DNA of 7,487 bases, taken from contig CACXGG010000253.1 of NCBI GenBank assembly GCA_902767145.1, forward strand, positions 1 to 7,487, written 5' to 3'. The position numbers were made by a program, and so were the translations under genes. The notes under the pieces were generated by a model that worked only from the letters and a program-made list of their open reading frames with translations, was not told the DNA's origin and made no database searches. This DNA is from Oscillospiraceae bacterium. GTDB taxonomy: Bacteria > Bacillota > Clostridia > Saccharofermentanales > Saccharofermentanaceae. Positions within the stretch are counted from its first letter, which is position 1, and the number at the start of each line of letters is the position of its first letter. Below are positions 1-5,934 of this stretch, in pieces.

Positions 1-269
1 CCGGGAGTATCAAGGATATTGATGCAATATCCGTCATATTCGAACTGCATTACGGAAGACGTTACGGAGATACCTCTCTGCTTCTCGATCTCCATCCAGT
101 CGGAGGTCGCATGCCTTGCCGCCTTTCTGGCCTTGACCGATCCTGCCATGTGGATGGCGCCTCCGTAGAGAAGGAGCTTTTCGGTCATGGTGGTCTTACC
201 GGCGTCAGGGTGTGATATGATCGCAAAAGTACGTCTTCTTTTGATCTGTTCCTCTGTTGTACAGTTCAT
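1..269 (-). CDS. prfC: Peptide chain release factor 3 (RF3), N-terminal part, cut by the window edge
   Basis: RF3 is a cytoplasmic translational GTPase that helps recycle RF1 or RF2 from the ribosome after peptide release. Only the first 89 codons plus two bases are here, out of roughly 520-530 in the family. The P-loop (G1) is visible as SHPDAGKTT at residues 19-27. The RF3-typical stretch [20 protein letters not shown] (residues 48-67) leads into the switch I threonine region ISVTSS, and the DTPG G3 motif falls at the cut edge. The [16 protein letters not shown] and [16 protein letters not shown] wording separates it from EF-G, LepA and TetM-type GTPases. The ATG start at 267-269 is preceded by GAGGTGG at a normal spacing. 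It is transcribed away from the malQ cluster. The identity is very secure; the rest of the gene lies outside the window. Confidence 0.96.
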   Translation of the reverse strand, partial: MNCTTEEQIKRRRTFAIISHPDAGKTTMTEKLLLYGGAIHMAGSVKARKAARHATSDWMEIEKQRGISVTSSVMQFEYDGYCINILDTP

Positions 270-293
270 TATTCCACCTCGATAATGTATAAT
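265..293 (+). promoter_or_regulatory. Candidate sigma-A promoter for the malQ-led operon
   Basis: A perfect TATAAT lies at 288-293, with TTCATT (3 of 6 matches to the -35 consensus) at 265-270 and a 17-base spacer. The start site would be near 300, giving a leader of about 70 bases that includes the hairpin at 339-355. The -35 would overlap the prfC start codon. A second, weaker option on the same strand is TTTAAT (308-313) with TATAAC (330-335) and a 16-base spacer; its start would fall inside the hairpin, so I prefer the first. No clear LacI-type or cre-like operator was found. Confidence 0.35.
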
Positions 294-327
294 AATCAAA
301 TGGTCTATTTAATAAATAAGCCAAAAC

Positions 328-356
328 ATTATAACAGGTTGCGGCTCTGCCGCAAA
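328..356 (-). promoter_or_regulatory. Candidate sigma-A promoter for prfC
   Basis: Read on the minus strand, a perfect TATAAT lies at 333-328, with a weak -35 candidate TTTGCG (3 of 6 matches to TTGACA) at 356-351 and a 17-base spacer. Transcription would start near 321 and give a leader of about 50 bases to the prfC ATG. The -10 is convincing but the -35 is poor and overlaps the arm of the malQ leader hairpin. This is a pattern match only. Confidence 0.35.
339..355 (+). promoter_or_regulatory. Leader hairpin abutting the malQ ribosome binding site
   Basis: TTGCGGC (339-345), a three-base TCT loop and GCCGCAA (349-355) form a perfect 7-base-pair stem in otherwise AT-rich sequence. The 3' arm ends at the first base of the AAGGAGG ribosome site. 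No run of T follows, so it is not a typical intrinsic terminator. It may stabilise the mRNA 5' region or tune ribosome access to malQ. The fold is seen in the sequence; the role is inferred. Confidence 0.5.
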
Positions 357-361
357 GGAGG
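355..361 (+). promoter_or_regulatory. Strong malQ ribosome binding site that sets the start
   Basis: AAGGAGG ends 9 bases before the ATG at 371. An in-frame TTG at 365 would sit only 3 bases from it, which is too close, so the ATG is chosen as the malQ start. Confidence 0.8.
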
Positions 362-370
362 AGTTTGAAA

Positions 371-1921
371 ATGAAGCGTGGGGGCGGAGTTTTGATGCAT
401 ATCGCATCTTTACCGGGACCTTTTGGTATCGGAGTCTTCGGAGAGGAAGCGGTCAATTTCAGCAAACAGCTTAAGGAACAGGGAATGAAGTACTGGCAGG
501 TACTGCCCTTCTCATATCCCGGAATGGGAGATTCGCCTTATCAGAGCTTTTCGGCCTTTGCCGGAAATATGCTCTTTATCGATCCCAGAAGGCTCATGAA
601 GATGGGACTTCTTACCGCTGAGGAAGTAGTAAACGAGGAATATAACGTAAACAAGTGGAGGATCGACTACGATTACCTCCGGGTACAGCGCGAAAAGATG
701 CTCCGCCTGGCTTTTTCCAGGGCGGACGAAAAGATCAGGGGCGAAGTAAAGAAGTTCCTGAAGGAAAACAAGTGGGCAGACGACGTGGCATGCTTCCAGG
801 CAGCCAAGGACAAGTTCTACCAGCAGGCCTGGTGGCAGTGGACAGACGAGGCTCTCAGAGATTACGACAGCAAGGCGGTGGCTGAGCTCCGTAAGGAGGA
901 GGACTACCTCTACCACGGCTTTGTCCAGTATATATTCACCACTGAATGGGCCCTTATCAAGAAGGAGATCAACGACAACGGCATCCAGATCATCGGCGAT
1001 ATGCCCATCTACGTCTCCTGCGATTCCGCAGACGTATGGTCAGCCAGAGAGATGTTCAAGATGGCGGACCCGGTGAAGAAAAAGAAGCAGGCTGAGAAGG
1101 AGGGAGAGGAATATCCCGAGACAGCCTATGTATTCGATAAGGTGGCAGGCGTACCTCCGGACTATTTCTGCGAGGACGGCCAGCTCTGGGGAAATCCCAT
1201 ATACGACTGGAAGAAGCTCAAGGCCACAGGCTATGAGTGGTGGATGAGAAGGCTGGAGGAGAACTTCAAGCTCTATGACATCGTCCGCATCGACCACTTC
1301 CGCGCCTTCAGCTCCTACTGGGAGATCCCTTCCGAGTCAAAGACTGCCAGGGTAGGCGAGTGGGTCAAGGGCCCCGGCATGGATTTCTTCCATGTGCTGA
1401 ACAAGCGCTTCGGTGACAGCTCCAGGCTCATCGCCGAGGATCTGGGCGAGAAGACTCCTGACCTTGAGGAGTTCCTCAAGGAGTGCGGACTTCCCTGCAT
1501 GAAGGTAATGCAGTTCGCCTTTAACCCGGGTGAGGACAGCTCCTATCTGCCCCACAACTACGAGGCCAACTGCGTGGCCTATACGGGAACACACGACAAC
1601 AATACTCTCCTGGGCTGGCTCTGGGAAGCTAATGAACATGAGCGCAGGGAATGCCTCAAGTACTGCGGCTTCGAGGGCGACAACTGGGGAGACGGCGGTA
1701 CCCACAGCGGTTCCTGCAGGGCTATCATCAGGACCCTGTGGATGAGCCACTCCAACTGCACGATAATACCCATCCAGGATATGCTGGGCTACGGCGGGGA
1801 CACCAGGATGAACATCCCCGGCACTCCCACGGGCAACTGGGTGGTCAGGTTCTCCAAGGAGGATCTGGACGGAATAGATAACGAATGGTACAGGGAGCTT
1901 AACAGGCTTTACAGAAGATGA
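371..1921 (+). CDS. malQ: 4-alpha-glucanotransferase (amylomaltase, GH77)
   Basis: This cytoplasmic enzyme transfers alpha-1,4-glucan segments between maltodextrins and releases glucose, in maltose/maltodextrin or glycogen breakdown. The 516-residue protein is the usual size for the compact bacterial form. The N-terminus carries GVLMHIASLPGPFGIG and the QVLPFSYPGMGDSPYQSFSA substrate-site region. The three GH77 catalytic acids are in place: nucleophile Asp308 in VRIDHFRAF, acid/base Glu356 in LIAEDLG, and Asp409 in YTGTHDNNT. VAGVPPDYF, LWGNPIYDW and the C-terminal GDTRMNIPGT plus NWVVRF are also typical. One oddity is a Lys/Glu-rich insertion of about 20 residues (234-253) just before VAGVPPDYF. 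The ATG at 371 is preferred over a TTG at 365 because of ribosome-site spacing. It is the first gene of the plus-strand cluster, 18 bases ahead of glpK. No phosphorylase or maltose transporter is visible alongside, so the physiological glucan source is unknown. Confidence 0.95.
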   Translation: MKRGGGVLMHIASLPGPFGIGVFGEEAVNFSKQLKEQGMKYWQVLPFSYPGMGDSPYQSFSAFAGNMLFIDPRRLMKMGLLTAEEVVNEEYNVNKWRIDYDYLRVQREKMLRLAFSRADEKIRGEVKKFLKENKWADDVACFQAAKDKFYQQAWWQWTDEALRDYDSKAVAELRKEEDYLYHGFVQYIFTTEWALIKKEINDNGIQIIGDMPIYVSCDSADVWSAREMFKMADPVKKKKQAEKEGEEYPETAYVFDKVAGVPPDYFCEDGQLWGNPIYDWKKLKATGYEWWMRRLEENFKLYDIVRIDHFRAFSSYWEIPSESKTARVGEWVKGPGMDFFHVLNKRFGDSSRLIAEDLGEKTPDLEEFLKECGLPCMKVMQFAFNPGEDSSYLPHNYEANCVAYTGTHDNNTLLGWLWEANEHERRECLKYCGFEGDNWGDGGTHSGSCRAIIRTLWMSHSNCTIIPIQDMLGYGGDTRMNIPGTPTGNWVVRFSKEDLDGIDNEWYRELNRLYRR

Positions 1922-1927
1922 TCCTTT

Positions 1928-1934
1928 GAGGTGG
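1928..1934 (+). promoter_or_regulatory. glpK ribosome binding site that decides the start
   Basis: GAGGTGG lies 5 bases before the ATG at 1940. An in-frame GTG at 1931 is inside this site and has no ribosome site of its own, so translation should begin at 1940, giving the family-typical start MGRYIITIDQGTTS. Confidence 0.75.
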
Positions 1935-1939
1935 CGGAA

Positions 1940-3496
1940 ATGGGAAGATACATAATCACGATCGATCAGGGCACCACATCCACAAAAGCATTCCTCCTGG
2001 ACGAGGAGGGAGTGCTCACGCCTTCATCCCCTTATCCCATCACGCAGCACTATCCGAAGCCCGGATATGTGGAGCATGACGGACAGGAGATATATCTTTC
2101 GGTGCTGAAGTGTGTATCAGACCTTCTCCTCAATAACCCCGAAGCTGCGGGCCTTATAGACTCCGTGGCCATCACAAACCAGAGGGAGACCACCATCGCA
2201 TTTTCAAATGAAAACGGAAAGGCCATCTGTCCTGCCGTTGTATGGCAGTGCAGAAGGACTTCTGACATCTGCAGAAGGGAGATCTATGCATCGAAAGAGC
2301 CGGAGATCCTTTTAAAGACGGGCCTTAAGCTGGATCCGTACTTCTCCGCCACCAAGATGCGCTGGATCCTGGAGAACATTCCCGGAGCTGAAAAAGCAGC
2401 AAGATCCGGAGAGATCTCCTTCGGTACTGTGGACGGTTTCCTTGTATATAACCTGACGGGAAGGCGCGTTTTCGCCTCAGACTACTCAAACTGCTCCAGG
2501 ACAATGCTCTTTAACATTGTTACACTGGAATATGACAGGGAACTTCTGGAACTTTTTGACATTCCGGAGGGCTGTCTTGCGGAGCCCAGGCCTTCCTGCT
2601 CCGATTTTGGCGCCATCTCCCTTCAGAGGGAGGAACTTAATGCCCTTGGACTTGATCCCAAGGAGGTGGAAGTGCTCCTATCCCTCAACGGCATCCACAT
2701 AACCGGCGTGGCGGGAGACCAGGCGGCTGCCCTTTTCGGACAGAACTGCTTCGGAAAAGGTGACACAAAGACCACCTACGGCACCGGATGCTTCACCCTT
2801 ATGAACATCGGCGAGACTCCGGTCTTCTCAAGTAACGGACTTCTTACCTCCGCTTCCTGGTCAATAGGCGGGAAGACAAGCTATGCCCTGGAGGGAAGTG
2901 TTTTCCAGGGCGGCTCTGTAATAAGCTGGCTCAAGGATGAGATGGATCTCATCTCCAAGCCTTCTGAATGTGATGAGATCTGCATGAGCATAGAAGATAA
3001 CGGCGGAGTCTATCTGATACCCGCCTTTACCGGTATGGGAGCCCCCTACTGGGATCCTGACCTGAGAGGTACTCTGGTGGGTCTTACCAGGGGCTCCGGA
3101 AGAGCCCACATCGTAAGGGCCGGGGTGGAATCCATCGCCTATCAGGTGACGGAACTGGTGGATCTTATGATGAGCGATACGGGCATCGTCTCCACCTCCA
3201 TGAAGGTGGACGGCGGCGTATGCGCCAGTGAGTTTCTCATGCAGCTTCAGGCTGACCTTCTGGGAGTGCGCATAACCCGTGCCATCTCAGATGAGATGAC
3301 AGCCATGGGTGTGGGACTGATGGCAGGTCTCACCACAGGTTTCTTCGATTCCGAAGAGACCATCAGATCCCTTTACAGGGGACGAAAGGAATATACGCCC
3401 AAACGTGCTCCCAACGAAGCCAGGGAGCTTCTCAAAGGATATAAGAAAGCCGTTGCCGCATCATACGCCGCAGCGGGAAAAGAAGAGGTGAAATAA
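1940..3496 (+). CDS. glpK: Glycerol kinase (FGGY family)
   Basis: The enzyme phosphorylates glycerol with ATP to sn-glycerol 3-phosphate in the cytoplasm. The protein has 518 residues against about 500 for the family. The N-terminal ATPase motif DQGTTST is at residues 9-15. All glycerol contacts known from the E. coli enzyme have counterparts: Arg82 and Glu83 (NQRET), Trp102 (VWQCRRT), Tyr134 (DPYFSATK), catalytic base Asp260 with Gln261 (AGDQAAALFGQ), and Phe285 (YGTGCF). The second FGGY domain shows PAFTGMGAPYWDP and VDGG at 424-427. The segment before AGDQ (residues 225-253) is about 16 residues longer than in E. coli. It lacks both the E. coli FBP-binding GGKGGTR loop and the HFYG histidine loop phosphorylated by HPr in enterococci, so regulation is probably different. 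No glpF, glpD or glpO is adjacent. An FGGY kinase acting on another polyol is possible, but the residue match favours glycerol. Confidence 0.92.
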   Translation: MGRYIITIDQGTTSTKAFLLDEEGVLTPSSPYPITQHYPKPGYVEHDGQEIYLSVLKCVSDLLLNNPEAAGLIDSVAITNQRETTIAFSNENGKAICPAVVWQCRRTSDICRREIYASKEPEILLKTGLKLDPYFSATKMRWILENIPGAEKAARSGEISFGTVDGFLVYNLTGRRVFASDYSNCSRTMLFNIVTLEYDRELLELFDIPEGCLAEPRPSCSDFGAISLQREELNALGLDPKEVEVLLSLNGIHITGVAGDQAAALFGQNCFGKGDTKTTYGTGCFTLMNIGETPVFSSNGLLTSASWSIGGKTSYALEGSVFQGGSVISWLKDEMDLISKPSECDEICMSIEDNGGVYLIPAFTGMGAPYWDPDLRGTLVGLTRGSGRAHIVRAGVESIAYQVTELVDLMMSDTGIVSTSMKVDGGVCASEFLMQLQADLLGVRITRAISDEMTAMGVGLMAGLTTGFFDSEETIRSLYRGRKEYTPKRAPNEARELLKGYKKAVAASYAAAGKEEVK

Positions 3497-3499
3497 AGA

Positions 3500-4432
3500 T
3501 TGACTGAGCTCTATATATTGTTCTTTCAGATGGCCCTGATGATCGTTCTCGGCATCATCCTGAGAAAGAAGAGAATCATCGATGACAGGACCCAGGGAAC
3601 GCTTTCCGACATCCTGCTCAAGGCGGTCCTTCCCTTCACCATAATCTCATCAAGCCAGTACGAATATTCCACCGAGATGGTCAAGTCCATCATCGCGGTG
3701 GCATGCTGTGCATCGGCCTACTATATCGTTACTTTGCTCATCCTTCGCCAGACCACCATGAGACTGCCCTTCGACGAGAGCGAAAAGAGGGTCTTTGTAA
3801 CCACTTCCGTCTTTGCCAATACCGGCTTTGTAGGCTTCCCTCTCATGTATGGCCTTTTCGGCGCTTCGGGACTTCTCCTGGCGTCCATCTATAATCTCAT
3901 GTATAACCTTTTTTTCTATACGTACGGAGTGCATCTCATCTCCAGGAAGACCGGCAACTTCAAGGATATCTTCTTGAATCCCGTATCCATCGCATCCGTT
4001 GCTGCCGTGGTGCTCTTTATCATCCCCTGGAGGATGCCTGTCTTTGTCAAGGAGACTACGGATCTCATCGGAAATATGACGGTCCCCCTGTCCATGATCA
4101 TCCTTGGATCGACCTTTGCCACCGTCGACCTCAGGAAGCTCTTCATGGATAAGAAATCATATATCGTCATGGCCCTCAGGCTCATCGTATTTCCCCTCGC
4201 AATGCTGGGGGCACTGATGATCGCCAGCAGGTTCATAGAGGTAAATCCCAGGACTATGATAACCCTTACCATAATGACGGCTCTTCCCTCGGGGACCATG
4301 AACGTCATCTATTCGGAAAGGTATAACTGTGCGTCAAAGTTCTGCGCCAGGACCGTCGTCATGACACTCGTATTTATGGTAGTGACACTCCCTTTGCTCA
4401 TAGGCCTTTGCCTGAGATTTCTGATGGGTTGA
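3500..4432 (+). CDS. AEC (auxin efflux carrier) family transporter
   Basis: This is a 310-residue integral membrane protein, the normal size for bacterial AEC carriers, which export or take up small organic acids and related compounds. About ten hydrophobic segments can be read, including residues 3-21, 61-82, 98-119, 122-144, 162-178, 190-208, 221-242, 251-271 and 284-307. Family hallmarks are the N-terminal pattern LRKKRIIDDRTQGTLSDILL, the VFANTGFVGFPLMYGLFG segment (104-121), NPVSIASVAAVV and the C-terminal ALPSGTMNVIYSERYNCAS (261-279). The start is a TTG at 3500, three bases after the glpK stop; AGAGGTG at 3484-3490 inside the end of glpK serves as ribosome site. The next ATG (3530) would remove half of the first membrane segment. 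The substrate cannot be read from the sequence; candidates include malate, lactate or amino acids. Confidence 0.88.
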   Translation: MTELYILFFQMALMIVLGIILRKKRIIDDRTQGTLSDILLKAVLPFTIISSSQYEYSTEMVKSIIAVACCASAYYIVTLLILRQTTMRLPFDESEKRVFVTTSVFANTGFVGFPLMYGLFGASGLLLASIYNLMYNLFFYTYGVHLISRKTGNFKDIFLNPVSIASVAAVVLFIIPWRMPVFVKETTDLIGNMTVPLSMIILGSTFATVDLRKLFMDKKSYIVMALRLIVFPLAMLGALMIASRFIEVNPRTMITLTIMTALPSGTMNVIYSERYNCASKFCARTVVMTLVFMVVTLPLLIGLCLRFLMG

Positions 4433-4445
4433 TCCGGAGGTTAAG

Positions 4446-5174
4446 ATGGAACAGAAAGACTTTTTTCTCAAGCGTGATATAAAGAATCCCAGGCTGGAAG
4501 AATATATGGATAAGATGAAGGCGGAGGGCTCTCTGGACAACATGAAAGCCGTGCTCACCGAGTCCGCAAAATCCAGGTTCGCAGTACCTGTCTATGCCGA
4601 TGAGGAGAGGATCTCCTTTAACGTCATGAAGGACTCAAAGAACAGGATGTTCATGGTCATATATTCCGATACTGACAGGATGTATGAGAGCACTTCCAAA
4701 GACCAGAAAGCAGTGGAGGCAGGATTTGAGGATATCATCTCCGTTGCCATCGATGAGAACCTGAACGTGGACGGCGTTATCGTCGACCCGGGCACAAAGG
4801 ATATCGTCTTCGGAAAAGAGATGCTTAGGACTATCGCCAGCGACATGGGAAATGCCGAAAACGTGCTGAAGGTGGGAGAGCCAAATGCCTACCCCGAGAA
4901 CATGCTTCCCGAGATCGAAAAGTACTGCAAAGAAGAGCAGAAGATCGAGGAGGCCTATGTGCGTCTTTTCGTCAACAAGGAGACAGGTCTTACAGGCTGG
5001 TTCTTCGTCCTGAAGACAGAGGGTTCCGAAGATGAGAAAAAGTACGTCAGGGAGTCCTTCGAAAAGCACATGAAGCCCTACCTTGACGGCCTTCCCGCCA
5101 TGACACTTGACTACGAGAATGAGGCGTCCATCCCCGCGGTAAAGGGAGTGCGCCCTGTTTATACCAGGAAGTGA
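4446..5174 (+). CDS. SseB-family (enhanced serine sensitivity-like) cytoplasmic protein
   Basis: A soluble, acidic 242-residue protein without signal peptide or membrane segment. The N-terminal half resembles the SseB N-terminal domain: RFAVPVYADEERISFNV (44-60), MFMVIYSDTDRMYES (68-82) and GVIVDPGTKDIVFGKEML (110-127), the usual 'protect value, read file, position' beta pattern of the family. The C-terminal half has the SseB C-terminal pattern: EEAYVRLFVNKETGLTGWFF (168-187) and PYLDGLPAMTLDYE (211-224). SseB was named from a serine-sensitivity phenotype in E. coli, but its biochemical role is unclear and no catalytic residues are apparent. The start is secure, with GGAGG at 4436-4440 five bases upstream. 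It lies 13 bases after the AEC carrier and 4 bases before the membrane-anchored gene. A link to amino-acid export by the neighbour is only a guess. Confidence 0.72.
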   Translation: MEQKDFFLKRDIKNPRLEEYMDKMKAEGSLDNMKAVLTESAKSRFAVPVYADEERISFNVMKDSKNRMFMVIYSDTDRMYESTSKDQKAVEAGFEDIISVAIDENLNVDGVIVDPGTKDIVFGKEMLRTIASDMGNAENVLKVGEPNAYPENMLPEIEKYCKEEQKIEEAYVRLFVNKETGLTGWFFVLKTEGSEDEKKYVRESFEKHMKPYLDGLPAMTLDYENEASIPAVKGVRPVYTRK

Positions 5175-5178
5175 TCAC

Positions 5179-5934
5179 ATGAAGGGCAGAAAGATCGGGA
5201 TCATAGTTGTCATACTCTTTATCTTCGTCATGGCGATGATCTTTGTCATGATGAAGCTGAGCGACATCTCCTCCAGGTCATTCCTGGCAAAGAGCAGGAT
5301 GGATACAGAGGAGAGAGTGGAGCTTCTGTCTCAATATGATTACATGATCTACTGGATCGGTGAATGCCCTGAAGAACTTCAGTCCTCCGGTGCAAATATC
5401 ACGGTCCTCGCCCCTGAGAATATGAACGACAGCACCATGCCCGTTAAGTGGTCGAATTTCCACTATACGGAATATGATGAAGAAGGAAATCTCGTCAAGG
5501 AAGTCATCCCCAGGGATTATCCCGAAAAGATGCTCATCGTCCTTAATGCCGGGAGGGCCCTTACAGAGGGCGAGGCGGATGTGCTGAACAGATGCGTGGT
5601 GGACAACTATATCCCCCTGATCGTCATCGGAAAGCCCGGCATCGACGACATAAGGAGCAGGTACCTTCTCGTGGAAAAGGACTACGGCTTCAATGATACA
5701 ATGGAATTTATAACAGGCGAAGGAGCCACGGATAATACAGTCTCATCTGAGGCAGTTGAAAAGGGCGGAAGAGATCTCACGGATGAGGTCCTGGACAGGG
5801 CCATCGAGCTCTTTGCCATAGATCTTGGACCGGAGCCTGAAGTAGTGGGAACAGTCCCTTCTGAGACATCTTCGGAGGAGACGGAGATATCTGAGACCAT
5901 GATGGGAACTGAGACTGAAGGGAGCATTTCATGA
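5179..5934 (+). CDS. Unrecognised membrane-anchored protein with acidic Ser/Thr/Glu tail
   Basis: I do not recognise this 251-residue protein. It begins MKGRK followed by one hydrophobic helix (about 6-26) and no lipobox or clear cleavage site, which suggests a signal anchor with the rest outside the membrane. The body contains two beta-rich hydrophobic patches: YDYMIYWIGECPEEL (53-67) and KMLIVLNAGRALTEGEADVL (117-136) followed by NYIPLIVIGK (143-152). The second resembles the strand-helix-strand rhythm of Rossmann or class I amidotransferase-like folds, where 'ten[t] glutamates' follow the first strand, but no catalytic cysteine pattern is present. The two cysteines are at 63 and 139. Residues 226-251 form an acidic low-complexity Ser/Thr/Glu tail. 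It starts 4 bases after the sseB-like gene, with a modest AGGA site at 5166-5169. Its last codons overlap the prfA start by 4 bases. Codon use matches its neighbours, so recent transfer is unlikely. Function unknown. Confidence 0.8.
   Translation: MKGRKIGIIVVILFIFVMAMIFVMMKLSDISSRSFLAKSRMDTEERVELLSQYDYMIYWIGECPEELQSSGANITVLAPENMNDSTMPVKWSNFHYTEYDEEGNLVKEVIPRDYPEKMLIVLNAGRALTEGEADVLNRCVVDNYIPLIVIGKPGIDDIRSRYLLVEKDYGFNDTMEFITGEGATDNTVSSEAVEKGGRDLTDEVLDRAIELFAIDLGPEPEVVGTVPSETSSEETEISETMMGTETEGSIS

Noticed and set aside
339..355. Hairpin as an intrinsic terminator
   Set aside because: No T-run follows on either side, and a ribosome site begins at once after the stem.
365..370. TTG at 365 as the malQ start
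   Set aside because: It is only 3 bases from the AAGGAGG site; the ATG at 371 has proper spacing.
205..465. Minus-strand reading frame of 86 codons across the spacer and malQ start
   Set aside because: It overlaps the true prfC frame on the same strand and the malQ start, lacks a ribosome site and resembles no known protein.
893..900. Strong internal AAGGAGGA inside malQ
   Set aside because: No start codon follows at a useful distance, and the bases are explained by Lys-Glu-Glu codons of malQ.
512..916. Long minus-strand open frames opposite malQ (also 1337-1750)
   Set aside because: They are shadows of a well-supported coding gene, with no start signals and no recognisable motifs.
1931..1939. 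GTG at 1931 as the glpK start
   Set aside because: It lies inside the ribosome site of the ATG at 1940 and adds three residues not typical of the family.
3650..3934. Minus-strand open frame opposite the AEC gene (also 3916-4308)
   Set aside because: The plus-strand frame has clear family motifs and membrane segments; the antisense frames have neither.
4635..5069. Minus-strand 144-codon frame opposite the SseB-like gene
   Set aside because: It has no ribosome site or recognisable domain and lies wholly within a supported gene.
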